A stretch of 64,000 bases of DNA, taken from the NCBI RefSeq assembly GCF_902459565.1, contig NZ_CABPSN010000008.1, positions 124,001 to 188,000 of the forward strand. Reading direction: 5' to 3'. The notes beneath the pieces were generated by a model. That model saw nothing but the letters and a program-made list of their open reading frames with translations, did not search any database and was not told where the DNA came from. This DNA is from Pandoraea aquatica (GTDB lineage Bacteria; Pseudomonadota; Gammaproteobacteria; Burkholderiales; Burkholderiaceae). Positions 33,920 to 43,463 of the stretch are shown here, piece by piece (within the stretch, counting starts at the first letter, position 1; the number at the start of each line of letters is the position of its first letter). The position numbers and the translations under genes were made by a program.

Positions 33920-34762
33920 TCAGTCTTTCGGCCAGACGGCGTGGAAGTGGTGAACCGGCCCGATGCCTTTGCCGATCTGAAGTTCGTCGCTGGCGGCAAG
34001 CGCACCGTTGAGATACGCCTTCGCGTCGCGCACGGTGTCCGACCAGTCGTTGCGACGCGGACGCAGCGCGGCGAGCGCAGCAGAGAGCGTGCAGCCCGTG
34101 CCGTGCGTATTGTGGGCCGCGATGCGCGGCGCGTTGAAACGTTCGACGCCAGCGGCACTCACGAGCCAGTCCGGGCTGAGATCCCCCGCCAGATGACCGC
34201 CCTTGACCAGTACATTGCGTGCGCCGAGCGCGCGCAGTGCCTGTGCCTGACGCTCCATCTCGGCTTCGTCCGTTGCCGCATCCACCCCCAGCAATGCCGC
34301 CGCTTCTGGCAGATTCGGCGTGATGAGATCGGCCAGCGGCAGCAGTTCGTCGCGCAGGGCGGCGACCGCATCCGGTTGCAGGAGCGCGTGACCGCTCTTC
34401 GAAATCATGACCGTATCGAGCACAACGAAGCGCGGTTTGTACTGACGCAGCCCGGCGGCCACCGCACGCACGACATCCGCGTTGGCAAGCATGCCGAGTT
34501 TGACGGCGTCGACATCCAGATCCTGAAAGACGGCATCCATCTGCGCCGTCACAAAACTCGCAGGCGGCGTGTGAATGCCCGTCACGCCTTGCGTGTTTTG
34601 CGCAGTGAGCGCCGTAATCACGCTGGCGCCGTAAGCGCCTAGCGCCGAAAAAGTCTTGAGGTCTGCCTGAATGCCCGCGCCACCGCCGGAGTCGGAGCCG
34701 GCGATGGTGAGTGCGATAGGAGTGGACGACGGACGTGCTTGGGAAGACTGACGCAAATTCAT
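33920..34762 (-). CDS. thiD: Hydroxymethylpyrimidine/phosphomethylpyrimidine kinase
   Basis: Makes HMP pyrophosphate for thiamine synthesis in two phosphorylation steps. The 280-residue ribokinase-fold protein starts its core with ALTIAGSDSGGGAGIQADLK, contains DAVKLGMLANADVVRAV, LITPNLPEAAALLG and the anion-hole and catalytic Asp region HNTHGTGCTLSAALAA. ATG 34762 lies one base after the lplT stop, pointing to translational coupling; the frame extends seven codons further to a TTG inside lplT. No thiamine riboswitch is seen. Confidence 0.94.
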   Translation of the reverse strand: MNLRQSSQARPSSTPIALTIAGSDSGGGAGIQADLKTFSALGAYGASVITALTAQNTQGVTGIHTPPASFVTAQMDAVFQDLDVDAVKLGMLANADVVRAVAAGLRQYKPRFVVLDTVMISKSGHALLQPDAVAALRDELLPLADLITPNLPEAAALLGVDAATDEAEMERQAQALRALGARNVLVKGGHLAGDLSPDWLVSAAGVERFNAPRIAAHNTHGTGCTLSAALAALRPRRNDWSDTVRDAKAYLNGALAASDELQIGKGIGPVHHFHAVWPKD

Positions 34763-34763
34763 A

Positions 34764-36056
34764 TCAATGCTTGACTTCGCCAATGAGCGCGACCGAATCG
34801 AATTCGCGCTGATTGGCCTGGTGACGCTTCATGACGAGCCACATCGTGCCCGACACGAACACACCGAACAGAATGATCACCACACCGACCGGCACATTGA
34901 ACCAGATCAGCAGTGCGTAGAGGCACAGCATGATCAGCACCGACAGGTTCTCGTTGAAGTTCTGCACGGCAATGGAGTGACCGGCCGAGAGCAGCACGTG
35001 ACCGCGGTGCTGGAGCAGGGCGTTCATCGGCACCACGAAGAAACCCGCGAGCGCGCCGACGATGATGAGGAAGATATACGAGACGATCAGATACAGCGGC
35101 ACCTTCCACTGCGTGCCCCAGGGCAGCAAGTCCTTCGAGAAGAAGGCCATTGCCATGACGGCAATCCCCATCGCAATGCCGACGGGCAGCACCGACAGCG
35201 AGCGCTTGAGCGGAATGCGCGAGGCGGCGACGATCGCGCCGATGGCTACGCCCACGGCCGACACGGCTTGCAGGATCGCACCTTCGGAAAGCGTCATGCC
35301 AAGGGCCTTTTCGGCCCAACGCAGCACGATGAACTGGAGCGTTGCCCCGGCACCCCAGAACAGCGTGGTGACCGCGAGCGAGATCTGGCCCAGCTTGTCG
35401 CGCCACAGCGTGACGAAGCAATCGGCGAAGTCGGAGATCAGCTTGATCGGATTGCGCTCCTGACGCGCATAGCGTGCGCCGGTATCGGGAATGCGCAGAT
35501 TGAACAGTGCGGCAATCACATAGATGCCCATGATGATGATCATCGCGGCCATTGCCGGCGAGTTGATCACCTCAGGCGTGTGCTGCAGCACCCAGGCGGA
35601 GATGTGCGGGCTGATGAGCGCACCGCCGAGCACAGTGCCGAGAATGATCGAACTGACGGTCAACCCTTCGATCCATCCGTTCGCCGCGACGAGTTTCTCG
35701 GCGGGCAACAGCTCCGTGAGAATGCCGTATTTCGCGGGCGAGTACGCCGCTGCGCCGAAACCCACCACGCCGTACGCGATCAACGGATGCGAGCCGAACA
35801 GCATCATCAGACAGCCCGCGACCTTGATCGTGTTGCTGATGAACATGACCTTGCCCTTGGGCATCGAGTCGGCGAACGCACCGACATAGGCGGCGAGAAT
35901 GACGTACGAGAGAACGAAGAAGAGTTTGAGCAGCGGTGTCATCCACTGCGGGGAATGCAGATCCTTCAGGAGTGCGATTGCAGCAATCAGCAATGCATTG
36001 TCGGCCAGCGACGAAAAAAACTGCGCGGCCATGATGGTATAAAAGCCTTTCTTCAT
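34764..36056 (-). CDS. lplT: Lysophospholipid transporter LplT
   Basis: Major-facilitator membrane protein that flips lysophospholipids into the cytoplasm for re-acylation. The 430-residue protein has about 12 hydrophobic helices; the N-terminus MKKGFYTIMAAQFFSSLADNA and the loop ADSMPKGKVMFISN and YSPAKYGILTELLP are typical of LplT. No acyltransferase gene is fused or adjacent, unlike in enterobacteria. thiD follows one base after the stop. The gene is divergent from alr. Confidence 0.93.
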   Translation of the reverse strand: MKKGFYTIMAAQFFSSLADNALLIAAIALLKDLHSPQWMTPLLKLFFVLSYVILAAYVGAFADSMPKGKVMFISNTIKVAGCLMMLFGSHPLIAYGVVGFGAAAYSPAKYGILTELLPAEKLVAANGWIEGLTVSSIILGTVLGGALISPHISAWVLQHTPEVINSPAMAAMIIIMGIYVIAALFNLRIPDTGARYARQERNPIKLISDFADCFVTLWRDKLGQISLAVTTLFWGAGATLQFIVLRWAEKALGMTLSEGAILQAVSAVGVAIGAIVAASRIPLKRSLSVLPVGIAMGIAVMAMAFFSKDLLPWGTQWKVPLYLIVSYIFLIIVGALAGFFVVPMNALLQHRGHVLLSAGHSIAVQNFNENLSVLIMLCLYALLIWFNVPVGVVIILFGVFVSGTMWLVMKRHQANQREFDSVALIGEVKH

Positions 36057-36394
36057 CGGTACTTGAGTCGATCCCGTGCGGCGTAAAACTTGCGTGTCTC
36101 GGTTGTCGGAATCCGCGGTATCCCGCTAGGGATACCCATACGGGAAGAAACCGGGCTTAAACACAGGGGTATCTGCGCTCATCGGTCCTGCAAAAGTCGC
36201 TAATGGACCGTATGTTCGGTCTTGAAGCCCCCGTGCCGGGCGCCCGGTCGCCCTCGGTCTGAGACCGATATTGTTATCGGGAAAAAGATTTCGGCAAAAC
36301 AAGTTGTGCGCACGGCTTTATAACACGAAAATATGCCGATGCGTTATGCCGCCGGCCTGTGCTGGCGCAGCTTCCCCTAAGATTCGATCCTGCC
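36057..36394. promoter_or_regulatory. Divergent region lplT/alr with palindromes
   Basis: About 340 bases without a gene. GGTATCCC at 36117-36124 faces GGGATACC at 36129-36136, and a further half-site GGGGTATC lies at 36166-36173. A second palindrome, CGGTCT at 36255-36260 and AGACCG at 36262-36267, has an extra CGGTCT half-site about 40 bases before. A TATAAC at 36319-36324 could be a -10 box for alr, but it lacks a good -35. The palindromes are operator candidates for an unknown regulator. Confidence 0.4.
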
Positions 36395-37465
36395 ATGCCT
36401 CGTCCAATCAAAGCTTCGATTCATACCGCAGCACTCGCCCATAATCTCGATGTCGCCCGCCGTCACGCCCCGAACAGCAAAGTCTGGGCGGTGGTCAAGG
36501 CCAATGCCTACGGACATGGCATCGAAAACGCGTACCCCGGATTGCGTGACGCCGATGGCTTCGGCCTGCTCGACCTCGATGAGGCCGTGCGTCTGCGCGA
36601 GTTGGGCTGGGCCGGTCCCATCCTCTTGCTCGAAGGGTTCTTCAAGCCGGAAGACCTCGCCATCGTCGACAAATACGGTTTGACGACCACGGTGCATAGC
36701 GACGAACAGTTGCGCATGCTCGAGACTACTCGTCTGACCAAGCCGCTCAATATCCAGCTCAAAATGAACTCCGGCATGAATCGTCTCGGCTTTGCGCCGG
36801 AACGTTTTCGCGCTGCATGGGAACGTGCGCGTGCCATTTCGAGCGTGAGCCAGATTGTGCTGATGACGCACTTCTCCGACGCCGATGGCGAGCGCGGTAT
36901 CGCGCATCAGATGGAGACGTTCGAGCGCGGTGCCTGCGATGTGCCCGGCGAGCGCAGCCTGTCCAATTCGGCCGCCACGTTGTTCCATCCCGCCGCGCAT
37001 GGTGCGTGGGTGCGTCCCGGCATCATGCTCTACGGTTCGTCGCCGAAGGGGCTGGAAGTGACGGCAGCGCAACTCGATCTGCAGCCGACGCAGACGCTCG
37101 AAGCCGAACTCATCGGTATTCAGGACGTGCCGGCCGGCGGCTCCGTCGGGTACGGCAGTTCGTTCGTGGCCGAGACGCCGATGCGCGTAGGCACCGTGGC
37201 ATGCGGATATGCCGACGGCTATCCGCGCGTCGCGCCCACGGGCACGCCGATTCTGGTGGACGGCGTGCGCACGCGCACGGTCGGTCGCGTATCGATGGAC
37301 ATGTTGTCGGTCGATCTCACGCCGGTACCGCAGGCACGCGTGGGCACATCCGTCACGTTGTGGGGGCGCGGCCTGTGCATCGACGAGGTCGCCGCTTCGG
37401 CCGGTACGCTGGGTTACGAACTGATGTGTGCGGTGGCGCGTCGCGTGCCGATCCACGCCGTCTGA
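36395..37465 (+). CDS. alr: Alanine racemase
   Basis: PLP enzyme that converts L- to D-alanine for peptidoglycan. The 356-residue protein carries the PLP lysine Lys35 in [11 protein letters not shown], and the second half has [28 protein letters not shown], which includes the catalytic tyrosine, and [12 protein letters not shown]. The start at ATG 36395 ([10 protein letters not shown]) matches the family; the frame is open to a GTG at 36359. radA follows after 22 bases, so the two are probably co-transcribed. Confidence 0.96.
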   Translation: MPRPIKASIHTAALAHNLDVARRHAPNSKVWAVVKANAYGHGIENAYPGLRDADGFGLLDLDEAVRLRELGWAGPILLLEGFFKPEDLAIVDKYGLTTTVHSDEQLRMLETTRLTKPLNIQLKMNSGMNRLGFAPERFRAAWERARAISSVSQIVLMTHFSDADGERGIAHQMETFERGACDVPGERSLSNSAATLFHPAAHGAWVRPGIMLYGSSPKGLEVTAAQLDLQPTQTLEAELIGIQDVPAGGSVGYGSSFVAETPMRVGTVACGYADGYPRVAPTGTPILVDGVRTRTVGRVSMDMLSVDLTPVPQARVGTSVTLWGRGLCIDEVAASAGTLGYELMCAVARRVPIHAV

Positions 37466-37487
37466 GCGTTGCGACAGGATTGCTTGC

Positions 37488-38861
37488 ATGGCTAAAGCCA
37501 AGACCGTCTATATCTGTACCGAATGCGGTGGCCAGACCCCTAAGTGGGCGGGCCAGTGTCCCCATTGCAACGGCTGGAATACGCTCGTCGAATCGGTGGC
37601 GGAAGCGTCCACCGGTCATCGCTATCAGTCGCTCGCCAAGAGCACGCCGATACGCAAGCTGGCTGAGATCGAAGCGTCCGACGTACCGCGTTTTTCGAGC
37701 GGCGTGAGCGAATTCGATCGCGTGCTGGGCGGTGGTCTGGTCGCGGGTGGTGTGGTGCTGATCGGCGGCGACCCGGGGATCGGCAAGTCGACGCTGCTGC
37801 TGCAATCGCTCGCGCATCTCGCGCGTGAGCGTCGTGCGCTTTATGTGAGCGGCGAAGAGTCCGGCGCGCAGATTGCGTTGCGTGCGCAGCGGCTCGGCCT
37901 CGGCGCGGCGGGCGAGGGCGGTGGCGAACTCGATCTGCTTGCCGAAATCCAGCTTGAGAAGATTCTCGGTGCGATCGAATCGGAGAAACCCGACGTCGTC
38001 GTCATCGACTCGATTCAGACGATCTATTCCGAAGCGCTGACATCGGCACCCGGATCGGTCGCGCAGGTGCGCGAGTGCGCAGCCCAACTGACGCGCACCG
38101 CCAAGCAGAGCGGTGTGACGGTCATCATGGTCGGCCATGTGACGAAGGAAGGGAGTCTCGCCGGACCGCGCGTGCTGGAACACATCGTGGACACGGTGCT
38201 GTACTTCGAAGGCGATACGCATTCGTCGTATCGTCTGGTGCGCGCGTTCAAGAACCGCTTCGGTGCTGTGAACGAGCTGGGTGTGTTTGCGATGACGGAA
38301 AAGGGCCTGCGAGGCGTGGCCAATCCGTCCGCGCTGTTCCTGTCGCAGCATGAGCAAAGCGTGCCCGGCTCGTGCGTGCTGGTCACGCAGGAGGGCACAC
38401 GGCCGCTGCTGGTCGAAGTGCAGGCGCTGGTCGATACGGCGCAGGTGCCGAATCCGCGACGTTTGGCCGTGGGGCTGGAGCAGAACCGGCTGGCGATGTT
38501 GCTGGCAGTGATGCACCGTCATGCAGGCATTGCCTGTTTCGATCAGGACGTGTTTCTGAATGCCGTCGGTGGCGTGAAGATTACCGAACCGGCCGCCGAC
38601 CTTGCGGTGTTGCTCGCGATCCATTCGTCGCTGCGCAATAAGCCGCTGCCGCGCGGCATCGTGGCGTTCGGAGAGGTGGGGCTTGCCGGGGAAATCCGGC
38701 CGAGTCCGCGCGGTCAGGATCGTCTCAAGGAAGCCGCCAAGCTGGGCTTCTCGATTGCGATCATTCCGAAGGCGAACGCGCCGAAGCAGCCTATCGATGG
38801 ACTGGAAGTCCACGCCGTCGACCGTCTGGAACAAGCCATCTCGGTCGTGGCCGGGCTGTAG
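37488..38861 (+). CDS. radA: DNA repair protein RadA
   Basis: RecA-like branch migration helicase that helps process recombination intermediates. The 457-residue protein has the N-terminal zinc finger (CTECGGQTPKWAGQCPHC, residues 10-27), Walker A GGDPGIGKSTLLLQ, the RadA-specific KNRFGAVNELGVF motif, and a C-terminal Lon-protease-like domain (FNDA region here VFLNAVGGVKITEPAADLA, and GEVGLAGEIRPSPRGQDRLKEA). The start at ATG 37488 gives the standard N-terminus MAKAKTVYIC. Confidence 0.97.
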   Translation: MAKAKTVYICTECGGQTPKWAGQCPHCNGWNTLVESVAEASTGHRYQSLAKSTPIRKLAEIEASDVPRFSSGVSEFDRVLGGGLVAGGVVLIGGDPGIGKSTLLLQSLAHLARERRALYVSGEESGAQIALRAQRLGLGAAGEGGGELDLLAEIQLEKILGAIESEKPDVVVIDSIQTIYSEALTSAPGSVAQVRECAAQLTRTAKQSGVTVIMVGHVTKEGSLAGPRVLEHIVDTVLYFEGDTHSSYRLVRAFKNRFGAVNELGVFAMTEKGLRGVANPSALFLSQHEQSVPGSCVLVTQEGTRPLLVEVQALVDTAQVPNPRRLAVGLEQNRLAMLLAVMHRHAGIACFDQDVFLNAVGGVKITEPAADLAVLLAIHSSLRNKPLPRGIVAFGEVGLAGEIRPSPRGQDRLKEAAKLGFSIAIIPKANAPKQPIDGLEVHAVDRLEQAISVVAGL

Positions 38862-38888
38862 TTCAGGTTCGCGCTAGTGTCGAATGAC

Positions 38889-38913
38889 GCCTCGGCACAT
38901 CGCGTGCCGAGGC
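38889..38913. terminator. Hairpin between radA and the convergent gene
   Basis: GCCTCGGCAC at 38889-38898 pairs perfectly with GTGCCGAGGC at 38904-38913. It lies between convergent stops but lacks a T-run on either side. Confidence 0.5.
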
Positions 38914-38929
38914 GAGCAGTCTCGGGGTG

Positions 38930-39670
38930 TCAACTGCCGCCGAGTGCTGCGCTGGCGGAGGCGAGCGCCTCCGTCTGTGCCTTCAGGGCGGGTTCGAACT
39001 CGCTCACCCATTTCAAACGCATTAAGTCGAGCTGGATCAGTTCCACGAGCTGCTCGGCTTGTGCATTGGACGTCATCCCCTCGCGCTGGAGCGACTGATA
39101 GGTCACGCTGCGCGCTTGAGCGCCGGCATCGGTGCCGGCGCTCAGCCACGTTTCGTTGCTCAGTAACTGCGTACCGACGGCACGCATGCGGGCGATCAGC
39201 GTCTTCTCGACGGGGGCGTTTTGTCCGATCAGTTGCGCGAGCGAGGCGAAGGCCGAGCGGAAGGTATCGGCCTCTCGATTTCTCACGGTCGCAAGCGTTT
39301 TCAGATGCGCGACCATGGTCCGGAAGATCGCCTGATGTTCGGCAAGCCTTGGCGGTGAGTCGGCGTTGGCCTCGGCGTCGGCGGCGGCTTGCGGCGTGGC
39401 CGTAGTGCTTTCCGAGTACAAGCGACGCCACTCGTCCAACAGATCATCCATCGAGACGTAAGTCAGGAAGTCCATTTCACCGGCAAGTTCGCCAAGCGCG
39501 GCCGAGCTGGCGGGCGTTGCGGCAGACGGCGGCTGCGTTGCGCGCAGTGCTGCCTGAGCGAGCCCGAGTGTTGCACGATCCGTATGGGCGAGTGTCTGAA
39601 GCACGGCTTCAGTCGCTGCCATGGAGGCGACCAATGCCGCCATGCGGTCTTCAATCGTCGGTGTGAGCAT
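38930..39670 (-). CDS. Unrecognised helical protein
   Basis: I do not recognise this 246-residue protein. It is rich in alanine and leucine and looks almost wholly helical, without a signal peptide, transmembrane segment or cysteine motif. Stretches worth searching are MDFLTYVSMDDLLDEWRRLY near residue 66 and MRLKWVSEFEPALKAQTEAL near the C-terminus. It starts 39 bases after the stop of the ABC-F gene on the same strand, so the two are probably co-transcribed. Codon use looks like that of the neighbours. Confidence 0.65.
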   Translation of the reverse strand: MLTPTIEDRMAALVASMAATEAVLQTLAHTDRATLGLAQAALRATQPPSAATPASSAALGELAGEMDFLTYVSMDDLLDEWRRLYSESTTATPQAAADAEANADSPPRLAEHQAIFRTMVAHLKTLATVRNREADTFRSAFASLAQLIGQNAPVEKTLIARMRAVGTQLLSNETWLSAGTDAGAQARSVTYQSLQREGMTSNAQAEQLVELIQLDLMRLKWVSEFEPALKAQTEALASASAALGGS

Positions 39671-39709
39671 CGTCTTCAGATCGGTGGCGGAGATCGCTGA
39701 CGATACGCG

Positions 39710-41650
39710 TCAGACGATCTGCTCCATGGTTTCCTGCGCTTCGAGCCATTCGGCTTCCACGTCGGCGAGCTTGGCAGTCACTTCGGCTTGCTGTTTGAGG
39801 CTATCGGTCAGAAGCGATTTCTTTGCGTCTTCGTACGTGGCGCTGTCGGCGAGGATGGCATCGAGCCGTGCCTTCTCGTCCGACAGTTGGCTCATCGATG
39901 CTTCCAGTTTTTCGATCTTGCGCTGGAGCGGCTTGCGCAGTTGCGACAGACGCTGGCGTTCCTGTGCTTCGGCGCGCTTTTGGTCCTTGCGATTGACGCC
40001 GTCGTCGCCAATTGCGCTATCGCCGGTGCCACCGCTGGCTTCACGTGCGGCGGCGCGTTGATCGGCCGCGTGTTGCAGCAACCAGTCGCGGTAATCGTCG
40101 AGATCGCCGTCGAACGGCTTCACTTCGCCACCGGCCACGAGCAGGAACTGATCGGTCGTCGCGCGCAGCAGGTGTCGGTCGTGCGAAACGAGAATCAGCG
40201 TGCCATCGAACTGGGCGAGCGCCATCGTCAGCGCGTGACGCGTTTCCAGATCCAGGTGATTGGTCGGTTCGTCCAGCAGCAGAAGGTTCGGCTTTTGCCA
40301 GATGATGAGTGCGAGCGCGAGGCGTGCCTTTTCGCCGCCGGAGAACGGGGCGATGGACGACGTCGCCATATCGCCCCGGAAGTTGAAGCCGCCGAGGAAG
40401 TCACGCAGCTCCTGCTCGCGCGTGTCGGGTGCAAGACGCTGCAAGTGCTGTAACGGCGAATCGTCGTGACGCAGTGTTTCGACCTGATGCTGGGCGAAGT
40501 AGCCGATCTGAAGCCCCTTGCCGGTCTTCACCACACCAGCCAGCGATTCAAGCGTGCCGGCGAGTGTTTTGATCAGTGTGGACTTGCCTTGTCCGTTGGC
40601 ACCGAGCAGGCCGATGCGTTGCTCGTTCTGCACCGACATTGTGACGTGCGGCAGGATGACCTTCTCGCTGCCGTCTTCGAGGTGGTAGCCGCAGCGAACG
40701 CCTTCGAGCACGAGCATCGGATTCGGTGCGCTGTCGGCGGGGCGGAACTCGAACGTGAACGGCGACGCGACGTGTGCGGGCGCAATCCGTTCCATCTTTT
40801 CGAGCGCCTTCATCCGGCTCTGCGCCTGACGTGCTTTCGTGGCTTTTGCCTTGAAGCGCGTGATGAACGACTCCAGGTGGGCAATCGTCTTCTTCTGCTT
40901 CTCGAAAGCGCTTTGTTGCAGCGCCAGTTGCTGACCGCGCAGGATTTCGAACTGACTGTAGTTGCCGCCGTAGCGCTTGATCTGCTGATTCTCGAGGTGC
41001 AGGGTGACGTTGCAGACCTCGTCCAGAAACTCGCGATCGTGGGAAATCACGATCAACGTGCCGGCGTAGCGCTTGAGCCAGTCTTCGAGCCAGACGATGG
41101 CGTCCAGATCCAGGTGGTTGGTCGGTTCGTCGAGCAGCAACAGATCGGACGGACACATCAGCGCTTGCGCCAGATTCAGACGCATGCGCCAGCCGCCGGA
41201 GAAGCTGGCGACGGGCAACTGCGTCTGCGCGAGCGTGAAGCCGAGGCCGAGCAGCAGGGCTTCGCCGCGTGCGGGGGCGGTGTAGCCGTCGGCGTCGGCG
41301 AAGGCGGCGTGCGCCTCAGCTTGCGTATGGCCGTCATGGGCGGCTTCAGCGGCAGCGATGGTCGCTTCGATTTCGCGCAGTCGGGTGTCGCCGTCGAGCA
41401 CGTAGTCGAGGGCGGTGCGATCGACGGCGGGCGTCTCCTGCATCACGTGCGCGACGCGCCAACTGCTGGGCACGAAGACATCGCCGCCGTCGGCGTGCAG
41501 TTGTCCGCGCAGCAGGGCGAAGAGGGTCGATTTGCCCGCGCCGTTAGCGCCGACGAGGCCGACGCGCTCGCCCGGATTCAGCGTGACGGAGGTGTCTTCG
41601 AAGAGCGACTTGGTGCCGCGAGCGAGGCTAAGGTGTTCGAATCGGATCAC
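39710..41650 (-). CDS. ABC-F family ATPase, YheS type
   Basis: Soluble protein with two ABC ATPase domains and no membrane part; ABC-F proteins act on ribosomes as translation factors. The 646-residue protein has Walker A motifs GLVGANGAGKSTLFALL and GLLGANGQGKSTLIKTL, signature motifs SFSGGWRMRLNLAQAL and PFSGGEKARLALAL, and LLLDEPTNHLDL twice, with the ABC-F linker between. The C-terminus (about residues 545-646) is a charged coiled coil. The family start VIRFEHLSLARG points to the GTG at 41650; the frame is open to 41716 with unrelated sequence. Confidence 0.92.
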   Translation of the reverse strand: MIRFEHLSLARGTKSLFEDTSVTLNPGERVGLVGANGAGKSTLFALLRGQLHADGGDVFVPSSWRVAHVMQETPAVDRTALDYVLDGDTRLREIEATIAAAEAAHDGHTQAEAHAAFADADGYTAPARGEALLLGLGFTLAQTQLPVASFSGGWRMRLNLAQALMCPSDLLLLDEPTNHLDLDAIVWLEDWLKRYAGTLIVISHDREFLDEVCNVTLHLENQQIKRYGGNYSQFEILRGQQLALQQSAFEKQKKTIAHLESFITRFKAKATKARQAQSRMKALEKMERIAPAHVASPFTFEFRPADSAPNPMLVLEGVRCGYHLEDGSEKVILPHVTMSVQNEQRIGLLGANGQGKSTLIKTLAGTLESLAGVVKTGKGLQIGYFAQHQVETLRHDDSPLQHLQRLAPDTREQELRDFLGGFNFRGDMATSSIAPFSGGEKARLALALIIWQKPNLLLLDEPTNHLDLETRHALTMALAQFDGTLILVSHDRHLLRATTDQFLLVAGGEVKPFDGDLDDYRDWLLQHAADQRAAAREASGGTGDSAIGDDGVNRKDQKRAEAQERQRLSQLRKPLQRKIEKLEASMSQLSDEKARLDAILADSATYEDAKKSLLTDSLKQQAEVTAKLADVEAEWLEAQETMEQIV

Positions 41651-41806
41651 AACGAATGGGCAGCAGGTGCGAGGCAAAAAGCGATGGGGACTGCCGCGTG
41701 TCGCGGCAAAACGCATATTTTACCGGCTGCGGCGGGGAAGGCGGGGGAAATCGAGGGGGCGGTGTCGCAGGCGATGCGGGCGACGACAGATTCGCTGCCG
41801 AGGCTT

Positions 41807-43234
41807 TCAAAGAATCGGCGCGAACAGGCGAGCGATGCGCATCACGATCTGACGCCATCTCGGAATCTTCCGGAAGTCGTCTTTGTTGAGCAGCGTTGCG
41901 TGCTCGAAGTCGTTCGTGAGCATGTAAGCGACATCGTCTGCAAACCCACGGTCGACCGTGAGCAGCATGATTTCGAAGTTCAGGCGGAACGAGCGGTTAT
42001 CGAGGTTGGCGCTACCGACCGCTGCGGCGTTGTCGTCGATCAGCACGACCTTCTGATGAATAAAGCCGTGGTGATAGCGATAGACGTTGATGCCGCTGCG
42101 GGCCGCTTCATAGGCGTAAGACGTCGTCGCCTCGAACACTACGTAGTGGTCCGCACGGTCGGGAATCAGTAAGCGGACGTCCACACCACGAAGCACCGCG
42201 AGACGCAGTGCCGCAAACACCGCCTCGTCGGGCACGAAGTACGGTGTCGTAAGCCACACGCGCTTTTGCGCCGCGTTGATCGCCGTCACGAAGAACAGCG
42301 ATGACGTCTCCAGACGATCCGCCGGTCCGCTCGGGATGACCTGACAATGCATGTCCTCGCCCGACGCCACGGGCTGCCGATTCAGCTCCGGCACCATTCC
42401 CGTACACCAGTGCCAGTCTTCGGCAAACGCGCGCTGAATACCGACCACGGCCGGGCCGCGCACGGAGATGTGCGTGTCGCGCCACGGGGCAAGCGGCGGC
42501 TTCTCCCCGAGGTATTCCACCCCGACGTTGTGACCGCCGATAAAGGCTTCGTTGCCGTCGATCACCACGATCTTGCGGTGGTTGCGGAAATTCAGCTGAA
42601 AGCGATTGACGAAGATGCCGCGCTTTTTCGCGGCGAACTCATGTACCTGCACGCCACCCTCGCGCAGCTTCTGACAATAGCTGCGCGGCAGGTCGTGGCT
42701 GCCGATGCTGTCGTAGAGGAGATAGACCTTCACGCCCGTTGCTGCGCGCGCCAGCAGGTGAGCGGCCAGAGCGCGTCCGAGGGCGTCGTCCTTGACGATG
42801 AAGAACTGAACTATCACGTAATCGCGTGCGCGGTCGATGGCGGCAAAGATGGCGTCGAACGTGGCGCGTCCGTTGACCAGCAGCCTGACGCGGTTGCCCG
42901 CCACGAACGACATCCCCGTCATGGCCGTGAGCGCCGCAAACTCGGGGTGCGCTTCCATCGCGACAGGCGGCTCGCCGCTCCACTGGGTCTCGCCCATTCG
43001 GGATTGCAGTACCTCGTTGCGCGCCCGGCGTGCTTCCACGTAGCCGATGAACTTCGAGCGTCCGAGAAACAGATAGGGGATGAGCGTGAGATAGGGCATC
43101 GTCACGAGCGAGACGGCCCAGGCGACGGCACCCTGTGAAGTGCGCACCGTCAGAACAGCGTGGATCGCGGCGGCGACCCCCAGTGCATGGAGACAGGCGA
43201 CGGCAAAGCCGACGTCGAGCCAGTTGAGCACCAT
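41807..43234 (-). CDS. cls: Cardiolipin synthase
   Basis: Membrane enzyme of the phospholipase D superfamily that joins two phosphatidylglycerols into cardiolipin. The 475-residue protein has two N-terminal hydrophobic segments (about residues 3-25 and 33-52) and two HKD catalytic motifs, the first degenerate in its K position (HRKIVVIDGNEAFIGGHN) and the second HQKVVLIDDNAAAVGSANLD. Length and membrane anchor fit ClsA. ATG 43234 is preferred, with GGAGG twelve bases upstream; the frame extends 11 codons further to a GTG. Which of the Cls paralogues it is cannot be decided here. Confidence 0.9.
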   Translation of the reverse strand: MVLNWLDVGFAVACLHALGVAAAIHAVLTVRTSQGAVAWAVSLVTMPYLTLIPYLFLGRSKFIGYVEARRARNEVLQSRMGETQWSGEPPVAMEAHPEFAALTAMTGMSFVAGNRVRLLVNGRATFDAIFAAIDRARDYVIVQFFIVKDDALGRALAAHLLARAATGVKVYLLYDSIGSHDLPRSYCQKLREGGVQVHEFAAKKRGIFVNRFQLNFRNHRKIVVIDGNEAFIGGHNVGVEYLGEKPPLAPWRDTHISVRGPAVVGIQRAFAEDWHWCTGMVPELNRQPVASGEDMHCQVIPSGPADRLETSSLFFVTAINAAQKRVWLTTPYFVPDEAVFAALRLAVLRGVDVRLLIPDRADHYVVFEATTSYAYEAARSGINVYRYHHGFIHQKVVLIDDNAAAVGSANLDNRSFRLNFEIMLLTVDRGFADDVAYMLTNDFEHATLLNKDDFRKIPRWRQIVMRIARLFAPIL

Positions 43235-43463
43235 GACGGTTAAATACCTCCATGCCGTGAGTCGCACCGACTCGGGACCCTGAGTGTAACCGCGGTGCGT
43301 GAACTTAGGCGAGGGCTCGCGGCGTTATCGCACGGTGCGCATCCTGGATGCGGCGAGTCCCGGGGTAGGGCGGGCGGCCGGACGTCGCGATTCGCGCTGT
43401 TGTCCGGGCCGCTGTGGCGGCGGCTGCCGATGGCGTGGCTGCCGCGCCAAAGGTGGCTAAGGC

